A stretch of 64,000 bases of DNA from Candidatus Zhuqueibacterota bacterium (lineage in GTDB: Bacteria > Zhuqueibacterota > Zhuqueibacteria > Thermofontimicrobiales > Thiofontviventaceae), in assembly GCA_016931935.1 (NCBI GenBank), contig JAFGDW010000032.1, forward strand, positions 25,380-89,379, read 5' to 3'. A program made the position numbers and the translations under genes. The notes below the pieces were generated by a model. The model made no database searches. It saw only the letters and a list, made by a program, of their open reading frames with translations, and had not been told where the DNA came from. The stretch's first letter is position 1; each line of letters opens with the position of its first letter. Of this stretch, positions 37,579-46,375 are shown in pieces.

Positions 37579-38958
37579 ATGGTTGGTTTAAACTCATTAC
37601 TGGAAGTCGCGCGTCGGGCGATTAATACCCATCAATTCGGATTGAATGTCGTTGGTAATAATATTGCCAATGCCAGCCGTCCCGAATACTCCCGACAACG
37701 CATGGAAACGGCGCCATCAGCAACAATTACACTGGCCGAAGGCAGCATTGGCACCGGCGTGAAGGTAACCGGCGTCTATCGCATGCGTGATATGTTCATC
37801 GATTACAAACTACGACAGGAATATAGTTTATTGGGTCGATGGTCATACCGGGAAAATATCATGAGCCAGATTGACAGTGTGGTCAATGAACCATCGGATA
37901 ACGGTTTGGGATATTTGATGAATCAGTTCTGGGATGGATGGCAGGAATTAGTCAACAATCCGGAAAGCGGTACCGCACGCTCGGTTCTACGTCAACGGGC
38001 TGAATCATTGACCGATCGGTTTCAAAATTTGGATGAAACGTTACGTACCTACCAGAATACGATGAACACAGATTTGATTGGTTATGTGAAGGAAATTAAT
38101 AATCTCACCCAGGCGATTGCCGATTTAAACCAGAAGATCAGGAATGTCGGTGACGCAAATAATCGACCCAATGATTTGTTAGATATGCGCGATCACTATA
38201 TTGATGAGCTGTCGAAATATGTTGATGTCGAATATTATGAAACACCGAATAATTCTGTGGCCGTTATCATGAACGGCAAAACACTTGTTGATGGTGCGGA
38301 TGTGAATCGTATCAGCACGGAAGCTCGCCTGGTGGATGGTCATCCCATGCAGACGCTTGTTTGGGAGAACGGACATCAGGAATTGACTGTTTCCGATGGA
38401 TCTGTGAAGGGATTGCTTGAAGTACGTGATGAAGAAATACCGGCGATGCTTGATAAACTGGACACACTTGCGCTGTCATTGGTGGAGCAAATCAATTCAG
38501 TACATGCGACCGGTTACACGCTTGATGGCAAGACTAACGTGCGGTTTTTTGATGAAAATACGACCGGTGCATCCGATTTTTCGCTTTCCAACAGCGTTTT
38601 AACGGACGTCAATAATATTGCTGCCGGCGCGACTGATTCCCCGGGTGATAATGCGATCGCGTTGGCAATTGCCGGGTTGCGAGATCAGAATGTTTTATCG
38701 GATGGGACACAGACTTTTGACCAGTATTACAATAGCATCATTAGTGAACTGGGATTGGTTACACAGGAAGCGCAATTTGCATCGGATACACAAAATAAAG
38801 TGGTGCAACAGGTTGAAAACAAAAAGCAGGAAACCTCAGGCGTCTCGCTGGATGAGGAAATGGTCGATTTGATAAAGTTACAAACAGCTTATCAAGCAGC
38901 AACCAAAGTTGTTAATACCGCCAACGATTTGATGGATGTATTGATGAATATGGTGTGA
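37579..38958 (+). CDS. flgK: Flagellar hook-filament junction protein FlgK
   Basis: FlgK is the first junction protein between hook and filament. The N-terminus SLLEVARRAINTHQFGLNV with GNNIANASRPEYSRQR and the C-terminus VSLDEEMVDLIKLQTAYQAA are typical. Length 459 residues. GGAG is visible seven bases before ATG 37579. It ends 26 bases before the flgL start. Confidence 0.97.
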   Translation: MVGLNSLLEVARRAINTHQFGLNVVGNNIANASRPEYSRQRMETAPSATITLAEGSIGTGVKVTGVYRMRDMFIDYKLRQEYSLLGRWSYRENIMSQIDSVVNEPSDNGLGYLMNQFWDGWQELVNNPESGTARSVLRQRAESLTDRFQNLDETLRTYQNTMNTDLIGYVKEINNLTQAIADLNQKIRNVGDANNRPNDLLDMRDHYIDELSKYVDVEYYETPNNSVAVIMNGKTLVDGADVNRISTEARLVDGHPMQTLVWENGHQELTVSDGSVKGLLEVRDEEIPAMLDKLDTLALSLVEQINSVHATGYTLDGKTNVRFFDENTTGASDFSLSNSVLTDVNNIAAGATDSPGDNAIALAIAGLRDQNVLSDGTQTFDQYYNSIISELGLVTQEAQFASDTQNKVVQQVENKKQETSGVSLDEEMVDLIKLQTAYQAATKVVNTANDLMDVLMNMV

Positions 38959-38984
38959 TTGTTATTCAATTGAGGAATACGATT

Positions 38985-40106
38985 ATGCGGGTAACACGTA
39001 ATATGATGCTTTCGAGCATGATGATGAATATCAGTGATATTCAGAAAAAGTTGTTCAAGAATCAAATGCAGATTTCCGAAAGCCGTCGTATTTTAACGCC
39101 AGCCGATGATCCGTCGGGCACAACCCATGTGCTGTTCAACAAGACTGCGATGGCAAAAAATGAACAGTATCAGACAAATGTAATGCGGGCGCTTAACTGG
39201 ATGGAAACCACAGAAAGTGTTTTGGATCAGTTAAACACTCTATTTTCCGATGTTGACGTCATTGCCAATCGTGGAGCGACAGATATTTATGGGGCGAACG
39301 AACGCCATACGTATGCCGAAGATATAAGTGATCAACTTGATAATCTGCTTAAATTTGCCCGCACAATGTACAATGGACGCTATATTTTTGGTGGTCATGA
39401 AACAATGTCTGCTCCATTTGAAGGCAGTAACGTTGTCGAAAATGAGACAGTGAACGTCAATGTCGGAGCCGCTCAAAATCTGCAACATGTTCATCTTGAA
39501 AAGGAGTCCGTTATTGTTCGTGACACGAGTGGTGGCACGACCTATTCGGAAGGAACAGATTATACAATCGATTATGAGAATGGTACAATTACTGCACTGG
39601 CATCCGGGAATATGGTCGATGGCCAGAATTATGTCATTGATTATAAAACTGAAGGTATTAGCAGTGTTACTACAAATTCAAAAGGCACTAGTGGGGATAT
39701 AAAATATCAAATCGGAAACGATGTTACAGCAGCGATCAATATTCAGGGCGATGAACTGTTTACCGATCAAGTCGATATGTTTAATTTATTGATCGACCTG
39801 CGTAATAAGTTGGAGCGTGATGATATTGATGGGGTGCAAGGTTTAATTGGTGACATTAAAACCGGAATTGAGCATATCACAAAAATGTCCGGTGAAATGG
39901 GCGGTCGAGTCAGCCGGCTAACGATGACGAGCCAGTTTCTGGAAAATGAACACATTCAACTGGAAGATATTGGCTCGCGCGAAAATGATTTGGATGTCGC
40001 GGCGGCGTTGGTACAAATGCAAGCGCTGGATTTGGCTTACCAAACATCACTGACAGCCAATTCTGAAATATTACAAATGAGTCTGGTCAATTTACTAAAT
40101 CGATAA
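38985..40106 (+). CDS. flgL: Flagellar hook-filament junction protein FlgL
   Basis: FlgL is the second junction protein and resembles flagellin at both ends: RVTRNMMLSSMMMNISDIQ and ISESRRILTPADDPSGT at the start, and ENDLDVAAALVQMQALDLAYQ at the end. ATG 38985 is preceded by GAGGAA with a seven-base spacer and gives 373 residues; an upstream GTG at 38955 would overlap flgK. A flagellin gene is not present next to it. Confidence 0.96.
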   Translation: MRVTRNMMLSSMMMNISDIQKKLFKNQMQISESRRILTPADDPSGTTHVLFNKTAMAKNEQYQTNVMRALNWMETTESVLDQLNTLFSDVDVIANRGATDIYGANERHTYAEDISDQLDNLLKFARTMYNGRYIFGGHETMSAPFEGSNVVENETVNVNVGAAQNLQHVHLEKESVIVRDTSGGTTYSEGTDYTIDYENGTITALASGNMVDGQNYVIDYKTEGISSVTTNSKGTSGDIKYQIGNDVTAAINIQGDELFTDQVDMFNLLIDLRNKLERDDIDGVQGLIGDIKTGIEHITKMSGEMGGRVSRLTMTSQFLENEHIQLEDIGSRENDLDVAAALVQMQALDLAYQTSLTANSEILQMSLVNLLNR

Positions 40107-40146
40107 CACACTTTACACAAGGCGTCTATAGCATATGGAGGCCGTT

Positions 40147-40617
40147 TTGGGAACGCACATGGAACGAGAAGCCACTAAAATTTCAAACAGCCAACTGGGT
40201 GAATTGCTTGTGCATGAAGATTCTATCATTTCATTTCGGGAAGGAATTTTCGGTTATGAATATTTAAAGCATTTTGCACTGGTCGAGCTTGAAGAAACCG
40301 AACCGTTTATTTGGATGATAGCAATTGAAGAGCCGGAGATAAGTCTGCCGATGTTACGGTATAAAACTGTATTTCCTGAATACGAACTGAATATGTCTTC
40401 CACAGAACGAAAAATATTGAAACTGGGTCAGGGAGATGCGTTTCACTTGTTTTTTATTGTGACAGTAAATGAAGAACAAGAACAGATCACTGCTAATTTG
40501 AAAGGTCCTATTGTCATTAATCTGGAAGAACGGTTAGGTGCACAAGTTGTTGCGCCGAATGAAGAGTACGTCATCCATTATCCGGTGGGTGGAACCGACC
40601 ACCAAACAAATGAATAG
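40147..40617 (+). CDS. fliW: Flagellar assembly factor FliW
   Basis: FliW binds flagellin and, when free, sequesters CsrA, so coupling flagellin translation to assembly. The conserved FREGIFGYEYLKHFALVE, LPMLRYKTVFPEYE and LGAQVVAPNEEYVIHYPV segments are present. TTG 40147 has GGAGG at 40137-40141 upstream and gives 156 residues; ATG 40135, in frame, would place that GGAGG inside the gene and cannot be excluded. csrA follows ten bases after the stop. Confidence 0.95.
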   Translation: MGTHMEREATKISNSQLGELLVHEDSIISFREGIFGYEYLKHFALVELEETEPFIWMIAIEEPEISLPMLRYKTVFPEYELNMSSTERKILKLGQGDAFHLFFIVTVNEEQEQITANLKGPIVINLEERLGAQVVAPNEEYVIHYPVGGTDHQTNE

Positions 40618-40627
40618 GAATGCCGCC

Positions 40628-40891
40628 ATGTTAATTTTGACACGGAAGTTAAATGAAAGCATTATTATTGGGGATAATATTGTTATCACAGTTGTGGAAA
40701 TAGATAAAGGACATATTCGCCTGGGCGTTCAGGCGCCGAAGGATATTGCTGTACATCGAAAGGAAATTTTTGATCGTATTCAGGAAGAAAACGTCAAAGC
40801 TGCGTCATCGAAAAAAGCGGATTTGCTTAAATTTTCCAAAGAATGGCAGCAAAAAATAAAACAAACTCACAGGCATGGTCATGATGAATAA
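40628..40891 (+). CDS. csrA: Carbon storage regulator CsrA
   Basis: CsrA is a dimeric RNA-binding translational regulator that binds GGA motifs near ribosome sites; it represses flagellin in several bacteria and is antagonised by FliW. The protein starts MLILTRKLNESIIIGDNIVI, and the RNA-binding Arg in VHRKEIFDRI is kept. At 87 residues it is longer than the 61 of E. coli because of a Lys-rich C-terminal extension. AGGAA precedes ATG 40628. The 3' end overlaps the next gene by 11 bases. Confidence 0.97.
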   Translation: MLILTRKLNESIIIGDNIVITVVEIDKGHIRLGVQAPKDIAVHRKEIFDRIQEENVKAASSKKADLLKFSKEWQQKIKQTHRHGHDE

Positions 40892-41567
40892 AACCGATGT
40901 TTCGGAGAAGTATCTGGCTACACTACACGGCCAGCTTGCACGTGATCAGGAATCGATTCAGTTAAATGCTAAAATTGGCACCTTTTTAGTAAACGAAGGT
41001 CGTGTCGCAGAGGCCATGCCATATTTTATGAAAATTATTGAACAAGGCGTCAGGGACAAAGAAACGCGAGAAAAATTAATGGCATATCTTTCCACTATCA
41101 AAGAGTCAGAGCAGGATCAACCGATTAATGGGAAATATGCCGCTGTGAGCCAATCAACAATGATGGGGGAAATCGCTCAACAGGATGTGGCTGATTTGTT
41201 AGCATCGCAAAATAATAATCAATCACAATTTGATCGTTATGCCGATGCACATTATCAGCCACGACGGATTAAAGCGCTTGCAGGCCGGACGGTATCTCCG
41301 CCTGTCCCAAATCGTATGGAAAGCAAATCAAGAACAGTTTTAATCACACGGCGCATCGGTGAAGTTGTTGCTATTGATGATGAAATAAATATTTCCATTC
41401 TGGATGTTAATAATCAAGCTGTTCGCCTCCAGCTTATAACGCCGGTTGATTCCAATATTAAACAAGATCAAAGCTATCTGGAATGCAGCGATATTAATCG
41501 CCGGGCCACACATTCCGACATTGGGCTAATGAAAGTATTAGCAAACCGGATAAAGCGGATTAACTAG
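40881..41567 (+). CDS. TPR-like protein with a C-terminal CsrA-like domain
   Basis: A 228-residue protein. Residues 1-75 form a helical TPR-like unit (AEAMPYFMKIIEQG), followed by a disordered linker and a domain at about residues 150-200 that aligns with CsrA without gaps: TVLITRRIGEVVAIDDEINI corresponds to the CsrA N-terminal strands. The TRR basic residues are retained, but the VHR region, essential for RNA contact in CsrA, reads SNIKQD. It overlaps csrA by 11 bases (starts 40875, 40881 and 40884 are all possible). Binding to CsrA or FliW is possible; not shown. Confidence 0.75.
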   Translation: MMNKTDVSEKYLATLHGQLARDQESIQLNAKIGTFLVNEGRVAEAMPYFMKIIEQGVRDKETREKLMAYLSTIKESEQDQPINGKYAAVSQSTMMGEIAQQDVADLLASQNNNQSQFDRYADAHYQPRRIKALAGRTVSPPVPNRMESKSRTVLITRRIGEVVAIDDEINISILDVNNQAVRLQLITPVDSNIKQDQSYLECSDINRRATHSDIGLMKVLANRIKRIN

Positions 41568-41577
41568 GCAGCTGCCA

Positions 41578-42990
41578 ATGGCATTTGAAAATAATTTAAA
41601 AAATATTTCTATTATCGGAATGGGGCATGTCGGCACATGTTTGGCAGCATTGGCCGCGTCGCGTGGCGTACAGGTCGTTGGCATGGAAACGGACCCCGAA
41701 AAAGTCAGCATGCTCAAAAATGGATTGGCTCCAGTTTATGAATCCGGTTTGGATGAATTACTTAAACTTCATCAACAATCCATTCGTATTACCTGGTCCT
41801 ATCGGCAGCTCGTCAAATCGAGCAAACTTACAATTATTACTGTCCCGGCATGGGATGAAGATAATGAACAACCATCATTGATTCCGTTGATCCGGATTAT
41901 CGAAAATCTGGCGGAAGAGTTACGCAACCTGGATGGCTTTCACAGTATTGTGCTGACTGGTACAATGGTGCCGGGTAGTATTAGCAATGTGCTGGTATCG
42001 ATCTTGCAAAATATGTCGTGGAAAGTAAATGGCGATGCCGTCGGATTATGTTATCTGCCGATGTTTACAGAGCGTGGCCGAACCTTGTTACAATTGGAAA
42101 AAACCACTCACTATATCGTTGGATCTCCCGGTGGCTATATCAACCGCCAAATGGAATTGTTTCTAACATCTATTTGCGGTACCAGTCCGGAGATTCAATG
42201 GATGGATCCGACGGATGCGGAAATTGCCAAATTGTCAATCGATTCCTGGCATACAATTCAGTCGGGTTTCTCCAACATGTTAGGCGAATTATGTGAACGT
42301 TTGCCCGGCGCGGATGTCCATCGTATTTTTAAACAACTCGATGGCCGTGGTTTGATGAAAAATTCACCCCAGACAGTCTCGCGCCTTGAAGGCCCATATC
42401 ACATGCAAAGCCATACCATGATGCTGGCATGGGCGGAACAACAACGCAATCCTGTGCCAATGCTGGAAGCTGTGGAAAAAATGAAACTTCGTCAACCGCT
42501 GCGCCTGCTTGATCATCTCATAAATGTCCTGCCTAATCGCGGACATGTAGCAGTGCTTGGTTTTGCTTATCAGCCGAACACGGATTGTGTCGACCATACG
42601 GTAGGTTTGGCGTTTATTCACTGGCTGCTTAAGCAAAATTTTACAGTGAGCGTGTACGATCCGGCTGCGATGGCACAGGCGCGCCAGTATTTTGGCGCCA
42701 AAATTAACTATGCCACTTCGTTATCAGCTTGCATCGATCAAGCCGATGCGATTGTCATTCTCACACCCTGGGATGAGTTCCGAATATTGCCGGTCGATGT
42801 GTTACAAAAAAAATCCAAACCCCCGGTCATTATTGATTGCTGGCGAATTTGCAATACCAGCGAAATCGATCAATACGTCCGCATCATCCACCCTGGCGTC
42901 GGATATTTTCATAATTTCGACCGCCCGCTTAATCACTTTGATTACAACCTCGTTGACCTGCTGGAAATTTCACAATTGTCGAATAATTAA
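41578..42990 (+). CDS. UDP-glucose/GDP-mannose dehydrogenase-like protein lacking the catalytic Cys motif
   Basis: The 470-residue protein follows the nucleotide-sugar dehydrogenase fold: an N-terminal NAD site IIGMGHVGTCLAALA (residues 12-26), a middle dimerisation helix that retains Lys (TDAEIAKLSIDSWH), and a C-terminal domain with VAVLGFAYQPNTDCVDHT. The hallmark GSCFPKD with the catalytic Cys is replaced by a stretch reading LEGPYHMQS near base 42390. It may be a reductase, a single-step dehydrogenase or a pseudoenzyme. It starts 11 bases after the CsrA-fusion gene, at the border between flagellar and sugar genes. Confidence 0.8.
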   Translation: MAFENNLKNISIIGMGHVGTCLAALAASRGVQVVGMETDPEKVSMLKNGLAPVYESGLDELLKLHQQSIRITWSYRQLVKSSKLTIITVPAWDEDNEQPSLIPLIRIIENLAEELRNLDGFHSIVLTGTMVPGSISNVLVSILQNMSWKVNGDAVGLCYLPMFTERGRTLLQLEKTTHYIVGSPGGYINRQMELFLTSICGTSPEIQWMDPTDAEIAKLSIDSWHTIQSGFSNMLGELCERLPGADVHRIFKQLDGRGLMKNSPQTVSRLEGPYHMQSHTMMLAWAEQQRNPVPMLEAVEKMKLRQPLRLLDHLINVLPNRGHVAVLGFAYQPNTDCVDHTVGLAFIHWLLKQNFTVSVYDPAAMAQARQYFGAKINYATSLSACIDQADAIVILTPWDEFRILPVDVLQKKSKPPVIIDCWRICNTSEIDQYVRIIHPGVGYFHNFDRPLNHFDYNLVDLLEISQLSNN

Positions 42991-43486
42991 ATTTAGTACA
43001 TATCCAACTGAAAATTCCTCTAATTGTATTATCTCTCTTGAAAATTAGGGTCAATCACTTTCTTTCCCAATTATAGCACTTTTGTAATGCGCTCAAGATT
43101 TTTTATCCATCGTCGATTAAAATAACAAGCAGATTCTACGTCAATGTCTGATGTTTAGTTATTATCCGGTTAAATTATACTGATTGCTATTTTTACTCTG
43201 CTAACATTGCTTTATTGCCACAAAGGCACAAAGTAACGAAGGTACACAAAGAAAAGATATTTTTGAAGATCAGTATTTTATTTTTCAATATGATATATAT
43301 CCACCGAAGAAAATAGAATCATAAATAATGTTCTTTCTTCGTGTTTCTTTGTGCCCTTCCCAATCTATCTGAATTAATAAAGTCAATTGAACACGGCGAA
43401 TCTTCATAGCAGCTTCAATTCTGTAAACGGAAATGCGATGAAGTCGAAATAGTTTACACTAAAAAGTAATTTACGGGATATTGATT
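42991..43486. other. Spacer with CACAAAG inverted repeat
   Basis: 496 AT-rich bases without a credible gene. It contains the imperfect inverted repeat at 43217-43356. No clear promoter for the downstream epimerase is visible. Confidence 0.6.
43217..43356. repeat. Imperfect inverted repeat, GGCACAAAG/CTTTGTGCC
   Basis: The left arm GCCACAAAGGCACAAAGTAAC (from 43217) is related to the reverse complement of GTGTTTCTTTGTGCCC (43341-43356). The arms are about 20 bases with several mismatches, separated by about 95 bases. Word repeats of this kind (CACAAAG, CTTCGTG) also occur around 47640 and 47850. Confidence 0.45.
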
Positions 43487-44425
43487 ATGAAAGACCATAT
43501 TCTGGTTACTGGCGGAGCCGGCTATTTAGGTTCGATAATTTGTCCGCATTTGCTCGATGCGGGTTATCGTGTTACTGTGATTGATAAACTGCTGTACGGG
43601 CAGCATAGTCTGTTTCATTTGTGTGCGAATTCGGATTTTGAATTTATCCGCGGCGATGTCCGCGACAAACGGCTCATGCGTGATGTCATCTCTAAAGTGG
43701 ATGCCATCATTCCGTTGGCGGCGATAGTTGGCGCGCCGGCATGCGATGCTGATCCGTGGCTGGCGCAATCCACAAATTTTGAGGCGATCCAGCTTATTCG
43801 CGATGTGCGCAGTCCTTCACAACTGGTGGTGTATCCCACGACGAATAGCGGCTACGGCACGAAATCAGGCGATGTTTTCTGCACGGAAGACACTCCGCTT
43901 GAGCCGATTTCGTTGTACGGCAAAACCAAAGTGATGGCAGAAGCTGACTTGTTGCATAGCAAAAATGTGATTACGTTGCGTCTTGCCACAGTATTTGGCA
44001 TGTCGCCACGCATGCGCCTGGATTTGTTGGTGAATCACTTTGTGTACGCCGCGGTGACTGATGGCTATATTGTGCTGTTTGAAAAGGATTTCAAACGTAA
44101 TTATGTGCACATTCGCGATGTGGCAGCGTGTTTTCAATATTGCATTGAGAATTCCGGTAACATGGCTGGCCGACCATATAATGTAGGGCTGGATGAAGCG
44201 AATCTCTCCAAAGAGCAATTGGCATTCAAAGTGAAGAAATATGTGCCGGCTTTTTACATTCACGCTTCTGAAATCGGCAGCGATCCGGATAAACGAAACT
44301 ATATTGTTTCAAACCAACGGTTGAGTGAAGCGGGTTTCATCGCAACCCGAACCCTTGATGACGGCATTGTCGAACTGCTCAAGGGTTATCGAATGATGGG
44401 ACGGCAACTGTTTGGAAATATTTAG
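43487..44425 (+). CDS. NAD-dependent nucleotide-sugar epimerase/dehydratase
   Basis: An extended short-chain dehydrogenase of 312 residues. The NAD motif GGAGYLG is at about residues 9-15, the catalytic YxxxK as YGKTK near base 43917, and TTNSGYG marks the substrate side. It belongs to the UDP-galactose-4-epimerase/WcaG superfamily; the substrate cannot be decided. With the heptose genes downstream, a GDP- or UDP-heptose or hexose is likely. ATG 43487 is chosen over the TTG at 43481. Confidence 0.82.
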   Translation: MKDHILVTGGAGYLGSIICPHLLDAGYRVTVIDKLLYGQHSLFHLCANSDFEFIRGDVRDKRLMRDVISKVDAIIPLAAIVGAPACDADPWLAQSTNFEAIQLIRDVRSPSQLVVYPTTNSGYGTKSGDVFCTEDTPLEPISLYGKTKVMAEADLLHSKNVITLRLATVFGMSPRMRLDLLVNHFVYAAVTDGYIVLFEKDFKRNYVHIRDVAACFQYCIENSGNMAGRPYNVGLDEANLSKEQLAFKVKKYVPAFYIHASEIGSDPDKRNYIVSNQRLSEAGFIATRTLDDGIVELLKGYRMMGRQLFGNI

Positions 44426-44536
44426 AGATTGTCTGTGAAACAAACCAGGTTTCTTTGAGAAATCGGGTTTGTATGATTTTGAATAGAATAAACCAAGTCA
44501 GCATATTATTAACAACGGATATTCGAAAAAAAATAC

Positions 44537-45262
44537 ATGAATCTTTCAGATATTACAGCACTGCTGCTCGTCGGCGGACTTGGCATGCGACTCCGCTCAG
44601 TTGTCTCGGATCGACCAAAATCGCTGGCATCAATTGGCGATCGCCCATTTTTGGCGTTACTGCTTGACCAGTTGGTCGACGCCGGTATTGAACGAACAGT
44701 ACTTTGTACCGGGTATATGGATCAGCACATCAGCCATGTATTTGGTGAGTCATACCGAGATATGAAATTGCAGTATTCGCATGAAACCACACCGTTGGGG
44801 ACAGGCGGCGCGCTTCGGTATGCGAATCATCTCATCGAATCGGAAACAGTCCTGGTTATGAATGGTGATTCGTTTTGTGAATTCGATCCGTTATCATTCT
44901 GGCGCTGGCATCAGCAGCACCCTGATGCCGGTTCGATTATTTTAACGGAAGTTTGCGATTGCCGGCGCTTTGGAAGGGTGAAAACAGATAACGACAATCG
45001 GATTCTCCATTTTGATGAAAAGACATTTATGGAAGTCGGTCCAGGCTGGGTAAATGCTGGCGTTTATTTATTACCAACTGATTGGATCGATGCAATCGAA
45101 GCCGACAAACAAATTTCTCTTGAACGCGATTTGTTTCCACATTGGTTGCATCACGGCATGTTTGGTTATTACAGCCAGGGTTTATTTATTGATATAGGAA
45201 CGCCACAATCGTATCGCAAAGCCGAAGAAATTTTAAGTCATGTTTACGTTGAGCAGCATTAA
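44537..45262 (+). CDS. hddC: Sugar-1-phosphate nucleotidyltransferase, HddC-like
   Basis: A 241-residue nucleotidyltransferase: LLLVGGLGMRLRSVVSDRPK at residues 9-28 is the nucleotide-binding signature, with MNGDSFCEFD as the metal site and GWVNAGVYLL in the product site. The size and the neighbouring HddA-type kinase point to D-glycero-D-manno-heptose-1-phosphate guanylyltransferase, which makes GDP-heptose. Glucose- or mannose-specific activity is possible. Ribosome-binding sequence is weak. Confidence 0.75.
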   Translation: MNLSDITALLLVGGLGMRLRSVVSDRPKSLASIGDRPFLALLLDQLVDAGIERTVLCTGYMDQHISHVFGESYRDMKLQYSHETTPLGTGGALRYANHLIESETVLVMNGDSFCEFDPLSFWRWHQQHPDAGSIILTEVCDCRRFGRVKTDNDNRILHFDEKTFMEVGPGWVNAGVYLLPTDWIDAIEADKQISLERDLFPHWLHHGMFGYYSQGLFIDIGTPQSYRKAEEILSHVYVEQH

Positions 45263-45298
45263 TGTGAACGTGATTATCGATATTATCAGGAACATAAC

Positions 45299-46375
45299 AT
45301 GATTATTAGTCGCACCCCATTTCGTATTTCATTGTTTGGTGGTGGCACGGATTATCCGGCCTGGTACATGAAACATGGCGGTTCTGTGCTGGCATCAACC
45401 ATCGATAAATATTGTTACTTAAGCTGCCGGTACCTGCCACCGTTTTTTGAGCATCGGATTCGAGTTGTCTATTCCAAAATTGAAAATGCCCAAACGTATG
45501 ATGAAATCAAGCACCCGTCAGTCCGCGAGGTGCTCCGTTTTCTTGAATTTGACCGTGGTGTGGAAATTCATCATGATGGCGATTTGCCCGCGCGTTCGGG
45601 CATGGGCACAAGTTCATCGTTTACGGTTGGCTTGCTGAATGCGCTGTACGCGCTGAAAGGGATAATGCCCAGCAAATATCAACTGGCGTCCGAAAGTTTG
45701 CTGATCGAGCAGCAGATCATGAAGGAAGTCGTGGGATCGCAGGATCAAATATCAGCAGCGTACGGCGGCGTAAACCATATTGAATTTTACTCCAACGGTG
45801 AATTCTCCGTTCGTCCGGTCACTGTCAACCGCGAGCGACTCGATGAATTGAATTCTCACCTGATGCTATTTTATACCGGAATCAAGCGGACCGCTGCCAA
45901 CATTGCTGTGAGTTACGTGACCGATATTGATAAACGCAAACGACAACTTCGTATCATGAAAGATTTGGTGAAAGAGAGCATCGCGATTCTTAGCAGTGGG
46001 GAAGATATTGATGCCTTTGGCGAATTATTGAGAGAAGCCTGGGATGCCAAACGCGATTTAAGTGACATGGTTTCAAATCCTGAAGTTGATGCGATTTATG
46101 AAGCTGCCCAAACCGCCGGAGCGATCGGCGGCAAATTAACTGGCGCTGGTGGTGGAGGCTTTTTGTTACTGTTTGTTCCACCGGCAAAGCAGGTAAAAGT
46201 TAAAAAATCGTTGCAAAAGCTCATTCATGTGCCGTTTAATTTTGAATTTTTTGGCAGTCAGATAATCTTTTTTGATCCGGAAACAGATTATTCCAAAGCC
46301 GAGCTAGCTCGGGCTCGGCAGCCAATTCAGTCGTTTAAGGAGCTTCAGCCGGAGAAAGTGGAGGCCAAATCATGA
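45299..46375 (+). CDS. hddA: GHMP kinase, D-glycero-D-manno-heptose-7-phosphate kinase-like
   Basis: HddA phosphorylates D-glycero-D-manno-heptose-7-phosphate at C1 in GDP-heptose synthesis. The protein (358 residues) starts ISRTPFRISLFGGGTDYPAW, the GHMP substrate signature of this subfamily, has the ATP motif PARSGMGTSSS at about residues 97-107, and the C-terminal KLTGAGGGGFLLLFVP. AGGAAC lies before ATG 45299. It overlaps the next gene by four bases. Its partner HddC is immediately upstream; GmhA, needed for the pathway, is not in the window. Confidence 0.85.
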   Translation: MIISRTPFRISLFGGGTDYPAWYMKHGGSVLASTIDKYCYLSCRYLPPFFEHRIRVVYSKIENAQTYDEIKHPSVREVLRFLEFDRGVEIHHDGDLPARSGMGTSSSFTVGLLNALYALKGIMPSKYQLASESLLIEQQIMKEVVGSQDQISAAYGGVNHIEFYSNGEFSVRPVTVNRERLDELNSHLMLFYTGIKRTAANIAVSYVTDIDKRKRQLRIMKDLVKESIAILSSGEDIDAFGELLREAWDAKRDLSDMVSNPEVDAIYEAAQTAGAIGGKLTGAGGGGFLLLFVPPAKQVKVKKSLQKLIHVPFNFEFFGSQIIFFDPETDYSKAELARARQPIQSFKELQPEKVEAKS

